A DNA stretch of 64,000 nt from the NCBI GenBank assembly GCA_022577435.1, contig JAKOON010000003.1, positions 5,041,501-5,105,500 of the forward strand, in the 5' to 3' direction. Below are positions 36,755 to 49,199 of the stretch, piece by piece. The stretch comes from Embiotoca jacksoni. Taxonomy: Eukaryota > Chordata > Actinopteri > Embiotocidae. Every line of letters begins with the position of its first letter. Within the stretch, counting starts at the first letter, position 1. The translations under genes were made by a program, and so were the position numbers. Under the pieces are notes generated by a model. The model was not told the DNA's origin. It did no database searches and worked only from the letters and a program-made list of their open reading frames with translations.

Positions 36755-37081
36755 CTAAGAGCACTCACTGTCCTGTGCAAAGCCCTCAGGTGAAACAACC
36801 CACTTAAAGTACCTGAGAGTATCCCTGTTATATTCTGAAAGCATGTACTGATCAGCTGGCAGATGTCCCTGTGGATAAATGCCATCTTTACCTGCTCCAG
36901 TTTGGTAATGTTTCAGTGCAACACCACCTGCATCCATGTTATGCCTGTGAAACTCAGGATATCCTGCCTGAGGGACTGCCTCCCTGTTACACTTGCATCT
37001 GTCGTCATGAGATGCCTCGGGCTGCTGGTCAAAAACCCTCATAGACTCACTTCCCCTCCAGGCAATCTGCGCGCTAGACAT
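36755..37081 (-). CDS. Unrecognised 108-aa ORF
   Basis: ATG at 37,081 to TAG at 36,755, between vdr and tns2. Composition looks protein-like: charged and aromatic residues are mixed, there is no low complexity, and segments such as YPQGHLPADQYMLSEYN and DTLRYFKWVVSPEGF are present. No signal peptide or membrane segment, and no family recognised. The start context is weak. Internal donor-like sequences (GCAG|GTAAAG) mean part of it could be intron. It might be a small gene, an exon, or chance. Confidence 0.3.
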   Translation of the reverse strand: MSSAQIAWRGSESMRVFDQQPEASHDDRCKCNREAVPQAGYPEFHRHNMDAGGVALKHYQTGAGKDGIYPQGHLPADQYMLSEYNRDTLRYFKWVVSPEGFAQDSECS

Positions 37082-37205
37082 TGAGCATTAAATCAACTGA
37101 CATCCCCGTAACCCCACGCTGCTCCGTTTCACTTCGAGAAAAGGGAACACACAGTCGGGGAGATTGTTGATTTCGACACAGCCTTCATTATAATTCTTTT
37201 CACCT

Positions 37206-37358
37206 TCAGGGACCACGTCTGAGCGCCATCATGTGCAACTGAATCCTGCACTCGCTGACAGGCCGGCCAGTGGTGGTGAAGAAAGGCACTTCCTCCACTC
37301 TTATGCTCAGCTCTTCAGACAACCAACGTTGCAGTTCGCACTGATCGCACATAACCAT
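37206..37358 (-). CDS. Unrecognised 50-aa ORF upstream of the 108-aa ORF
   Basis: ATG at 37,358 to TGA at 37,206. It reads MVMCDQCELQRWLSEEL, then a charged segment and FFTTTGRPVSECRIQLH, with a CxxC pair near the start. It precedes the 108-aa ORF on the same strand by 124 bp, so the two may belong to one locus. Function unknown. Confidence 0.25.
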   Translation of the reverse strand: MVMCDQCELQRWLSEELSIRVEEVPFFTTTGRPVSECRIQLHMMALRRGP

Positions 37359-39300
37359 GTGGCACTTTAATCAGTTTTAGAAAGGCACCAAGTGGAAGAA
37401 GAAGAAAGCAAGTCTGATTATTTCTGCCTTTCAGCTCCTGGCTGATTTCTGAAATACCATTTACTCAATAGTAGGAAATCCATAAAATCCAAACATACGT
37501 GCAAAGTAAGTAATCATAGGTTTTATACATAACATTAGATCTCAAACACACATTAAACATGTCAGTATTGGTTAAAAAAAATATGGTGACATATGATAAC
37601 AAATCTGCAGGCAACTGCTGGTAAACACAGGTGCGTTGGTATGTAAACACTTTACTTTTTTTCATGATATCTTTCACTGACCTGGTTTGTGGGTACGGCC
37701 AATGTCGGTGACAAGGTTGCCTCGAAAGCAGAGGCCTTTAATATGGAGACAGGATGAGGGGAGGGGGATGATGGTGGGCTTCAGGAAGTAACAGAGATGT
37801 GGAGGAAACATCCAGATCAATATGCCTAACGTAGAGAGAGAGAGAGTCAGCAGTTTCAAGTGAACTTTGGATCAGTATTACGGGGTGATGTAAACATGGA
37901 AATTCAAACATCCTTCTACATGTGCTGGACTGAGAGTTACCGCAGCAGCTGCATCACCGTGTGGTGTCCAAGCTGCACCGCCGCTGGACTGTAAATCTAT
38001 ACAGCAGGTGATGTAAACAGCATAGTTTCACACAGGCAATGAACGAGCAGCCCTCTAGGACATTTACCGCAGGAGATGCTTGAAGGAGGACAATGAAATC
38101 ATGCAGGACCAAACTATTTCTAGACATAAACTTTGCAGTCCTTTGCCTTCTGGTAAACATTACCAGAATATCACATCCAGGACAGCAGTGTCCTCCATGC
38201 CATTGTATGTACTGTTAAAGTAAATAAAACACGTACTAGTAGTGTGACGTCACCAGAGTTACTCAAACAAACAGATCATTCTTGTCTTCAAAGTTTTGTA
38301 TTGTAACAAATCTTGAGCATTGTTGGGATTCCTTTGTCATCTTCAAATATTTACTTGAAAGACCAAAGGTTATTTTTATTTTTGTAATTCTTCAGAAGAT
38401 AACAGGAGGGGGTGGAAGCGGTTCCTGGAGTCCTACAGTTCTTACTCTTTTTAAAGCACAAAAATAACAAGACTTATTGAAAGCAGGCATTTCAGTTGTC
38501 ACAAGATGCACCTCTCTAGTGGGACAGAATGTGATTTTTATTCACAGACAGAGAAATGTTAAACTTCACACTGGTTCTGCTGTTTCGCTCCGGATGCTCG
38601 CCTGCAGCTGCAATATGGAGATCTGACTGCTGTTAAGAGGACTAGTGCAGTCTATCAGAGTTCCTCTAGTACCCTCTTCTGGGAGAAGGATGGAAGACCA
38701 CTCATTACCCATTACTGTACACATGGGTGCCTGTGCTATAACAAGACAACAGAACTAAACTTTACAGCGTAGGATTGTTTCCAACTTGCACAGAAGTAGT
38801 CTGCCATAAATTCCTGAGTGCTTGGGAGTAAATGTTCTTCTATGTAACTGGTTGAGCCAGTTCCAAGAAACACAGAAAAAATAAACTAAAAAAAACAAAG
38901 CCTGCCATTGCATAGGTGCTTAACTCATTAAATCCCTCTACCCAGTCAATTGGACCAAATGTTGAGAGTAGAGTTGGGTTGAGAATTTACAAACCAGCCA
39001 GGGGCTTAAAAATAAATATTAATCTGGTTAATTATCAGGTGCTCTGGAACCCCAAAAAACAAACAAATCTTTTGGCCATTTTGCAGCTTCACTAAGACAG
39101 TGCCTTGCTCAAAGACACCTATTTCCTGAAGTCTTTGGTGTTTTGTTCCTCATTCACATGAACATGAAGCACATTCAAATCCAACCCAAGCAGCCAATAC
39201 GTTTGTCTATGGGAACTCGGAAAAAAGTAGCATTCGTGTCTTGTCAATGTAGCTGCACTGCACTGTAGTTCACATACTCATAAAATAAAACAGCAAATCA
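37359..39300. other. Intergenic, nothing recognised
   Basis: AT-rich sequence with no supported ORF; a GC-richer island begins at about 39,350. Confidence 0.6.
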
Positions 39301-39317
39301 TAAACGGAAGTAGTCAA

Positions 39318-39389
39318 ATGAACCCTGAGGCAACTTTTATTTTGAAAACGAAGCCACTACTCTACGAAGACGACTCGGACAACGAGTAG
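39318..39389 (+). CDS. Short ORF (23 codons) in a GC-rich island before the tRNA
   Basis: Reads MNPEATFILKTKPLLYEDD then SDNE and stop; acidic tail. A plus-strand donor-like CTGG|GTGAGT follows near 39,472. The 39.35-39.80 kb stretch is richer in CG than its flanks and may be a promoter. Support is weak. Confidence 0.15.
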   Translation: MNPEATFILKTKPLLYEDDSDNE

Positions 39390-39779
39390 CTAGCTAGCAG
39401 ACTACATTACTGAAAATAATTGACAGGGTTTCCCAGTTGTGTCTTGATTATATCGATCGTCTGGGTGAGTCGGACGTGGTCGACTGTCTGTATATTTACA
39501 TGCCAATAAGGAGCTAGCTGCCGCTGCTTTCACGCGCGGACGCCGCTTTGACAGCGAGTTTCCTGAGCTATCACAGTTAGCTAGGTTAGCTTTGGTCAAC
39601 TAACTAGCAATGACGGAACGCGGGGTTGTTGTCTAACTTTGTAGCGTGTCGTTTTGGTAAGGTACAACTGGAGAGCTACTGATTGTAATCATAAACGAAA
39701 TAGTCTAACATTTTGAATGTGATGCTGATGAGACGCATGTGCGTATAAATACCAATATGCCGTGTCAATGTGCGCGGTT

Positions 39780-39851
39780 GGTCCCATGGTGTAATGGTTA
39801 GCACTCTGGACTTTGAATCCAGCGATCCGAGTTCAAATCTCGGTGGGACCT
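39780..39851 (+). tRNA. tRNA-Gln, anticodon TTG
   Basis: 72 nt folding as a full cloverleaf: acceptor GGTCCCA paired with TGGGACC, anticodon stem CTGGA/TCCAG around loop CTTTGAA with TTG at 39,813-39,815, and a T-arm with GTTCAAAT. It has no intron, a U discriminator, and a TTTT Pol III terminator at 39,857-39,860. The A-box and B-box are intact. It sits alone between the vdr promoter side and the tns2 3' end. Confidence 0.97.
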
Positions 39852-39860
39852 CTTCCTTTT

Positions 39861-41299
39861 ATCCATAATGTCATGAGCGCACAACTATGAGTGTTTATTT
39901 TGTAGCAAGTGTACAATTCAGGAAGTTGTTTATTTTTGTGGAAATTCACACTAATAATAAGCAGCCTTTTACTTGCTCTGGATGGAATCAGGTCCGCATG
40001 GACTGGTGAATCACAAGATATACATCACACAAAGCCTTAGGCATCCACCTGCACTTGGTTTGAATTTCTTGGTTTAATTTTCTTGTCAAATACGACATAC
40101 AACATTCTTTCCACCACCTCAGAGGCCTAAAATATATTACTTCTTTTACATAAAAATCCTATATGAAAAAATAACGATTGTGCTGAAGCTGTGTAAATAC
40201 TGTCTCAGTTTATAGAAAACACACAAATACCAAACAAAAAGATATACATACAAAAAAACAACTTAAAAATGTCTTTACAGAATAAATCTTTGGCTTAAAG
40301 TGAAACATTTCTCAGACACTCCTGACATGCTTCCACAGCTATTGGTTAAATTCTGAAATGAGGACAAGGCATGTGATATTGTAGATCTTTTAAATCCATA
40401 AAAAAAAAATGTTTAACTTTACAAAATTGGGTGTTTAAATTTTTGTAGCAGTAGTACATTTGTGAGTGTCCATGACTTTTTAAAACTATGTGTTAATCCT
40501 GTTTAAAGCTGATTTCTGTTTGGAAAATTGTATACCTGTCTGTGTTTGAAATTCTTGTCAGGTTTAATTTAATACTCTTTTACATCTGTGGTTATCATGT
40601 GAACAAAAATACACTTTTATTAGTAAAGATAAGATGGGGACAAAGTAGTCTTTGTTGGAAATATGCATGTAACCACTAAGTTAAAATGTATATTTAAAGT
40701 ACACAATCGCTTTCATTAAATCACGTACTTTCCTTTGTCTCAGCTCACATTAGGAACATAACTACTTACTGTTACTTTACACCTTAAAACATGAATCTTA
40801 CATCCTCCCACATTGTTACGACTTTCTGAGACCCTTTTACTTTAGATTTGGATGGTAATGTAGACAAACCTTTCTAAAAATAAAACGTGGTGAAGATTTT
40901 TGCCCATGCAGTTTGTGAACTTTGTTGTATATCATGTGAACCGTTTGAAACATAAATGTCACACAACATGATTGAAGTTATCGGCAGCAACGAAAACATA
41001 ACAAACCAAATCAAATTTCAACCTCATTTTGGCAAAGGTCACCAAAGTCAGGTCACTCTTTGGCTTTTCAAACTATTCCTCTTGCTCTGTAAACCGACAC
41101 CAAAACAAAACTTTATTCTACAGAGCACCGGATTCCTTTACAAAAAGCGGTCGTACAGCTGAGCACAGTCGTGCCACCTGCACAAATGAAAACACAAAAT
41201 GTAGCTATATACACACCTCATTAAAAAATACTTTAAAAATGATATTAATATCTCCCCCAGATCCCTAAAAGTCCAGAGTTTTCCAACTCTCCCGCTTTC
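39861..41299. other. tns2 3' flank and UTR
   Basis: AT-rich; the part nearest 41,299 is tns2 3' UTR. No further gene seen. Confidence 0.6.
41112..41117 (-). terminator. tns2: Candidate tns2 polyadenylation signal AATAAA
   Basis: Minus-strand AATAAA about 185 nt after the stop. Other AATAAA motifs further left (around 40,597) permit a longer 3' UTR. Confidence 0.35.
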
Positions 41300-42520
41300 T
41301 CATCTGCGCAGCTGTGGTCCCAGCATGACTTTATTGATAAAGTTGACAATGGCCACAGCCGGTTGCTCGGGGTCCATCTCCGCAAACAGGTGGCACACGT
41401 TTTCTGTAGCGGTGCCCGTCCTTCTTGCCACAAAGCCAAACATCCTGCACCAGGGAGGAGATGGGAGAGGTCAAAAGAACGGGGAGGAAACAATATTCAA
41501 CAGCCACAGAAAACAAAAGTTTGTCTCCAGACGTTGTAAATCGATTGCCATGCAAAAGGAGCACGTTGTACCAGTTGGAGATGACACTCACGAAAAAACA
41601 CACAAACACACACTGACACAAGCACTTACTTGCTTGACGTGCTATCAGAATTAGTCCACCTGAAGCACGGGCACACAAACAGAGACGCAGAGACAGAACG
41701 AAGAAATACATCAATAACATGTAAGACTTGGCACTGCAGCAATCTACACTCACCTCACAGTGAAAAAGCAGACAAGCAACTCACAAAGAGACCTTATATT
41801 ATAATAAAATATAAGTATATTTAACAAGTATTTGTGCAGCAGCAGCAGCAAGAACACATTTGTTATCACCTTCACTGAGGATAATTAGCGCTAACATGAA
41901 CAAACACATAAAGTACATGTAAAATCACAGTATATTTTTATCTGATGTCTCTGTGACCCACCTCTGATCGTGGGGATCAAGACTGCTGAAAGTGACGCTG
42001 CTAATTGGGTAGTGTCTCCTAAAAAATAGCCTGTGCAAACACAAACAATATTATGACTCTATTGGAGAGTAGTAGTACAATAAGTAAGATTGGAGCACCT
42101 AAGAAGTACCTTCTTTTGCTGTCAGTTAGCGTGACGCCCTGAGAGGACACTTTAAAGTGGACCACTGTTGCCATCGGGCGTGGACTCAGAGCCAAAGTGC
42201 ACTTGGTTGCCTTGGAAACCGCCTCGGGCCCCGTTAACGACTCAGTCTCCACCGAGTTCAGGTAGAGCACGTTGCAGGCTGACTCATTAGAGAGATGAAA
42301 AATATGTGGATTAATATTAAAAGATTTTCTTTCAGGATCAGTGCTGTCAAAATAATGAGGCTTGAGCAGTCTCCGCTGGTGGAAAGTAGGAACTGCATCT
42401 CTGATACATCCCACGAGAGTGGAAAAAAAGCTTGTGTTGTACCTGCTCCTTGTTTGAGGAGGTCAGCCGCTGTGCTGGTATTTGTTGCGCTCTGCATCTC
42501 CTGAAGCTCCCCAACCAGAT
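41300..42520 (-). CDS. tns2: tns2 exons encoding the C-terminal PTB domain
   Basis: Exons 42520-42443, 42278-42110, 42030-41962, 41659-41630 (30-bp microexon, WTNSDSTSS) and 41444-41300. Landmarks are STAADLLKQGAACNVLYL, VETESLTGPEAVSKA, VVHFKVSSQGVTLTD, FFRRHYPISSVTFSSLDP and ENVCHLFAEMDPEQPA, ending in TGA at 41,302-41,300. This fold binds NPxY motifs of integrin beta tails. Confidence 0.95.
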
Positions 42521-45500
42521 CTAAAAGATCATGGACTTCAGTTACATGCTGACAAAATGATCAAGGCCTGGAACGGCTGTAATAACCTACTATTCACAGT
42601 ATTTAATTGGTCTCTAATCATGGATATAGCTTATTTGAAAAGATATTTTATATTTAGTTGTGTAATGAAATTCTGTATATTTAATGTTCTTTAATATCTA
42701 TGATGGTGATATTACCTTTTTCTGGGATGCGAAGGGCACATGGCAGAGAAATGGGAGTAATTGAATGCTGGTACACCAAGGCAGATAAACTTCCTAACAC
42801 AAAGACAGAAAAGAAAAAAAGAGGTAAAACAGATTATGACTGATGGATTAGAGGGGATCAAAATAAAGAAAATAGGGGATTTGGAGGGGAAGTAAAAAAA
42901 AAAAAAAAATCAAAAAAAATCTAAAACCCTTTCCCCAAGTCAGTTTAAGGATCTCATCCATAACTGAATATGTGAAACATATTGCGGCGGTTCGTGTCTG
43001 CCATATAACTAACCGAAGTAGGACTCATTCTGACAGCCCTTGATCTTCACTCCCCGTGGTCCCTTCTCGATGAGGAAGTGTCTCACCAGCTGTTCCAGAG
43101 GATCCCCTGGGACAGAGGAGAGGGGAGGAGGGAGGATGAAAAATCAAGCTGCCAAGGATACGAGCAAAAGTATAAAAATACAGCATAATAAAATGTGTTG
43201 TATGTTATGTACAGCACAAAATACCTGCCTTACTTTGGTCACAATAGTGCCTCATTTGTGTTAGAAAATACTTTCAGTCTCAATTATGCCTCAAGCTCCA
43301 AAAGTACAGGATCCAACTAGTGCATCTTTAGACCCTCTCTGCCTTGCAGATGCATCTGTCTTTCGAACTTTAAGGTCCAGTTTGTGGCTTTCCATTAAAA
43401 ATCCAAAGTCTCTTAACTCAGGTCAAGATAACCCTGATGACATATTCAGGATTATTTTTTGAATTTTCGACTTTTAGGATGCTCCCTCTGTAGCCACAGT
43501 AAACATATTACAACTGTTTTCAAAGGCTCTCAAATACTAAAAATGATGTGCAAGAAAAAGGTGCTGAGGATACCTTTGCTCCCGGTGGTGTTGGCATTAG
43601 GAGGAGGAGTGGCCACCTTGAGGGCCAGTCCATAGGCTCCCTGGAAGGAATTGCTGTCTCTAATGAGGAAGGTTCCTGGTTCCTTGTCCTTCAACGCGGC
43701 TATGGCTACAGACACATCAGAGTGGAGGTGTTGCAGTGTAAAATTAGCCGATGACAACATACAGGTTACATATGGTGACGTGTGAAGAGTGGATTGTTTT
43801 GAAATGATAGTTACAAACGTTGTCCACCCTCACCTTGGTCTCTGGAGATGCCTGGTTTGTACCAGTACTTGGAGCTGTCCTGGACGAACTTTGCGTTCAC
43901 CCTGATGTCTGCCTCCTCCCTGCAGCTGTGTTGTGCCGACCCCCTTCTCTGCTCTGCCACGGCAGGGGAGAAAGAAACGTGGTGCGTGGGGGACGGAGCC
44001 GAGGAGGCCCGGAGTAGAGAGTTGTGTCCGTTCAGGGAACCCGCCGTGGAGGAGAAGCGCTTCTTTTCCGGGAGCGGCGGCTGGATGGCGGGGATGGTGA
44101 CCGCAGTGTACCCGGTGTACGGGACATGGGGGACGTTAAGTAGGGAGTAGTAATAGGATGCTAAGGGGAATGTCGGCGTGTGATATCCGTCGGGCACGGG
44201 TGACGGAGGTTTGGTGTCGGCCGAGCTGTCTCTGTCCGGAGTCAGTCTTTGTCCTGTTGCGTCTGTAGCGGACGTGGAGCGCTGAGGGGAGGACTGCAGC
44301 TCCGGGGAGCCAACAGGAGAGTTTGGAGAAGTGGTGGAAGGGCTAGAACTTAGACTGGCCAAAGGATTCAAGGATAAACCTCTGTTGCAGTTGGATGGGG
44401 TATCGGCAGGAAGGGCAGACCCGTTGAGTTGCACTTGGACTGGGGTGATGATGACGGTAGCATAGCTTGAAGCGTGCGATTGGTTAGATCCATCTGCACT
44501 TCCTGTGGCCTTCGCTGCTCCAATCTTCCCATCAAGACTCAAACCCTGAGAGGACTCAGTTGATGGTTGTGTGGGGTTCACAGATACGGCTGAACTTTGC
44601 GCTTGGGTTTCTGTTGGTACTGGTGTGATAGCTTTGCTGTTGAACTCCAGATGTGTCGAGGGTTCTTGGCTTTGAGAAGGGCTATCAGCAGTTACACTAA
44701 TGAAAAGGCAAAATGGGAAAAAAATGTCTACATATGCTGGAAATAGAGCTAAATCCATCCAGATGAGTAAATGTCAAAAAGTACAGTTTCACCCACCTGT
44801 CTTCTGTGTGTGTGGGGCTGCTGCTACCAATAACCGTATAGTCATGATCAGAGTCCAGAGCAGGGGTGCTGGACTGACCATTAGAGTCAGATTTACTCTC
44901 TGAACTTTGGGATATGTCATCCTCGGCATCTGCCTTGACCTTTTCCACTTTAACAGAAGACATTAAAAGACATGAGATGAAGGCATAACAAAGAGTGGCA
45001 CAAGAATTATGAAAGCATGCTAACATAACCCATCCTACTCGCCCTTTCCTCATTCACCTTTGTGATGCTCCATGTGCGGCTGGTCTCCAAATCCCGAGGG
45101 GGTCTCCGGCAGCATTCCTCTCCCAGGAGATGGGCTACTAGCAGGCAGAGGCGAGGCGGATCCAGAGTGATACCCTGAGGCATAACCCCGACTCTCGTGA
45201 CTCTCAGCTGGGGATGACTGATAAGGAGAGCAGGGGCAGGAGTGGTGGGGCTGTGGAGGGGTGTGGTACCCACTGCTGGCTCCGTCCCGAACATCTATGA
45301 GCGACTGGGGGATGGGATAGTTCTGGTGAGGCGTGAGGGCAAATCTAGGCAGCTCTGGGTTTGGACCCTGGTCCGAAGCAGAGTGGCAAAGGCGAAACGC
45401 AGGCACAGCTGATTTGCACTGCCAGAACTCGGCCTCTCTTGCCAACTCCCATGGATTTTCAGTTTCCCACAGTGGAGGTGGGTCTCTTGCTCGCTGTAGC

Positions 45501-48500
45501 CCCGCTCCTTGGGACCAGTGTGGGTTTTCCGATGGGTCCGTGTGCAGTGGGTGGAATGCTCTGACTGAGGCTGAATGGTGCTCTCGCCTGCTGGAGCAGT
45601 CCTGACAGGGGCAGCCAGGGGATGATGTCGGAGAGCCAAAGAACATTTCTCTGTAAGGGCTTGAGGTCTGCGACGGGTGGGAGAGGTGAGAGCCGGGGCC
45701 GTGGCTCGGATAATGGAAGAGGTGACACTCTTCACCAGCACAGATTCTATTTGAGGCCGGCAGGGTGTGGCTGTGTGGCCGCGCGTGTTCAGGGGTGGAA
45801 TAAGGGTAAAATGGCCTGTGGAGACAGGGCAGAGGTGGAGGAGGGGGTGAGCGTTCCCATGGTAACTCTGGTAAAGGATGGGCACTATGGCGATGGCAGA
45901 GTTCCATATGAGTTGTATGAGGAGGAGGGGACACAGATTTAGTAGGTAAGGCTGGCAGAGTTTGGCTTTTTGGATGTTTTTTATTGCTGTTACAACGGCC
46001 GAGGCAGTGACCGTTGGAAAGACACGTCTCTCTGTCCCTCTCCCGTCCCACATCGCCACACTTTATACTCGCTCGACCGCAACACGAGTGCTCTCGCCTC
46101 AAACCCCCGGGACTCGATGGGTCTCCGTCATCTAAAATTGCTGTTTCTCTATCCCTTTCTTTCCCTCTCGTCTTCTCCTTTGCTCCGTCCTCCCCGTCTC
46201 CCCTCCTCAAAGGACAGTCTGGGTTTTCCCTGTCGAAAACATTACTGGACGGGGAGGCGTCACTCTGGCGATCCAACGGGACTGAGGAGCAGCTGGAGTT
46301 AGAGGTGTAGGCGAGAGGCTGGGGCTGGCTGGGAGTTTGGGGCTTCACTGTCGGGCTGCTCGTGAGACATCCATTGAGTGATGCCACTGAGGTGGTTGTG
46401 CCCGGTCCACGTCGCTTCTTCACCTGAGCGTACAAGCTGCCATCCAGAGGGCCCCTCGTATGAGAGATGTCTGGTAGAAAGGAGAGGGGATGTGACGTGA
46501 TGTTTAATTTACACCCTTTTAAATGAGGTTTTCTTGTTAAACCTGTGTTTTTCTTTTCTTACTGTCTATGCTGTCTTGGTGGTGCAAGTTGAAGTTCTCA
46601 TAGGAATCCCATCTGACCACAGCGTCCGAGGTGTTGTAGTCCACTTTGATGGCGGCGTCGTTCTTGCGGTATTCTCGCCCTTGGAAAGCAGATGATATTT
46701 GATATTAAAACACATTAAAATGTAAAACAAAAAACAAAAAAAGAGATAGTTTGTGCATGAAATGGTTCAAAGGATGCAGTGACAGGCAGACAGCTGAAAA
46801 TATTCACCTTTCATTTTTTCTGGTCCACTGGAGAAGATAAACTCCACTGTAGCATCTGGAGGGAATCTGTCATCTACAGAGAGGTAAGCATAAAAGAAGT
46901 GACTAAAATATCCAGACCGTAACTACAGAGAGTGATAAAAAAAACATCCACAAGAAGGTGTGATCTGTGAAGTAGAAAAAACAATTTTAATAAATAAAGA
47001 AACTTGCTTCCACTCTTCTCATAATGGAAAGAAATAGTCCAAAAAGACAGAAACTGGCTCAAATAAAAAAGCAGAACACATCAAAGAAATCTGTCATCTG
47101 ACATGAGCTTTCTTTTTACTTTCATGCATGAGTGTGGATAATATTATTTATACATTGTATGCATGCGTCAGCTTGTAGCACTTGAAGCAGCTGTCATGAG
47201 ACTGCTGCTTCGTGAGCTATGTGCACAGACATTTCTGTTTCATCTAAACTGACACTGTCATTTGCTATTTGTCTCAGAAGACACAAACACCACGATGGTC
47301 TGAGGAATAAATGGGTCTTGAATTATACAGCAACAGTACAGCCATGTACTCAAAGGAATTAACATGATATACAGCAGGAGGTTTCTCATTTATTAATTCA
47401 TATGTTTTTGATATATTCAGATTTTAGTGGAATGAAGCAGAAGTATAGTCGAAACAACCACGTTGCAGTAATACGAGGTGGATCAACAAATTTAGAGACC
47501 GCTCCCGTTGTGCACAAACTTAGCGAGGCACATGACATTCACAGGGAAGGGGGAAGCTTTAGCCTTCATGACAAAGTATTCCAGGTTTTGTCACTTGATC
47601 AACTTCAGAAGTTACAAATGTTTTTGTGACCACTGGTAGTTACACTGTGATTTCTTCACAGACTTAAGCAGAGAAATTTACCAAATTTAGTGTCAAACTC
47701 AAATTTCTTCTACAGAATGCTTTAAAAGGCCTTCAGCAAGAAAAGACATTCTAATTTCAAGAGGGGCAAAATGTCACTGTCCAAGTTGTAAAAAAGCTCA
47801 TCAGGTCTGGAGCGCACCCAGGTGGGTTTTTCTTTTGACATTCGTGGAGTTGAGCACATTGAATTTGTCCCACAGGCTCAGACTGTGAACACCAAGTTTA
47901 ACTGTGATGCTCTGAGGGAAACATTAGGTGAAAATGATCCAAACTGTGGCGCGATGGCACTTTGTTCTCTGCCATAACAAAGCGCCCACTTACAACTGTT
48001 TGAAAGAAAACAAGTTTTTCTCCCTCAACACCAAACCTTTTGCTTCCTACTACCACTGCTCGCCAGATTTAGTTTCCTACGACTTCTTTCAGTTCCCCGA
48101 AAATTAGACACAAACATTGATCTGTGCCCTCTGCTCATTTCAGGTGTGTGGAGAAATCCGATGGTCACAAAAACATGTGTATCTCAGGTGCTGATGTTAA
48201 TCGGGCGACAAAACATTAAATACTAGTTCACATGCATGCCGTGGTGCTGAGCCGACAGAAGCAGTCGTAGAACGTTTTGATCCACCCTCATCCAGTCCAG
48301 CACAAAGGGTTAAAATACCCTCCCCTCCACTGCCTTCAGTAATGCTTTCATGAAACTGGAAAACTTTTCAAAATCAACCAGCTGATCCTGTGTTTCTATA
48401 CCTGTGCCAGCGTGATCTAATTCAGCCTTGCCAAACCACAACTGAGCTCCATGAACAGTGCAGGTGTGGAACTGGACTCTGAAGACCACCTCCCTCTCTG

Positions 48501-49128
48501 CTGCTCGGCTCCGCCGGTGGAAACACTTCACCTGCAGACAAAGAGATGCATGAACTACAAACACTGAGGCTTACAGTGTTGATAGAGAAGTGGACAGGCG
48601 TGACATCACAGCACATCGAACTTATGTTTGCTCTGTTTCAGTGTTTCATTTTATTATATGTCTTCAGGGCATGTTTAGCTGCGGCAGCCAATTAAAAAAC
48701 ACACCTACGTACCACTCTGGCTGCTAAGGGCTTGCTGTTTGAAACATGCAAAACAGTGTCAGAAAGCATGTGTGCATAGTTTATAGAGGTTTTAGAGCTT
48801 GAGTTGTTAAAAAACAATCAAGTACTTTTTAAGGGTACAAGAGTGCAGGAGAAAAAAAATAAGTGTTTCACTGAGTAGTTTAGTAAGTGGGAATGGAAAC
48901 TACAGGATTTAGGCAAAAAAAATAACAGGTATTGCAGTGAAGTACTGTAATGTGTGGAATCAAAGTAACGTTTTCAATTGGTGACATACAGTTCACAATG
49001 AACTATTATTTCTCACCATAATGTCCCCTTTTAATAGTAGCGCTGGCTCCATAGTCACACACAGCTTCCTCGCCCTGGAGCTCTGGGGATCACTACACAC
49101 ACACACACACACACACGCACACACGCAC

Positions 49129-49199
<71 letters not shown>

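Noticed and set aside
41036..41055. AGGTCA CCA AAGTCA, weak DR3 near the tns2 3' end
   Set aside because: The second half-site is imperfect and there is no promoter context.
45295..46059. 254-aa minus-strand ORF overlapping the tns2 linker exon
   Set aside because: Shadow frame of the GC-rich 1,413-bp tns2 exon; the other frame joins in phase with neighbouring exons.
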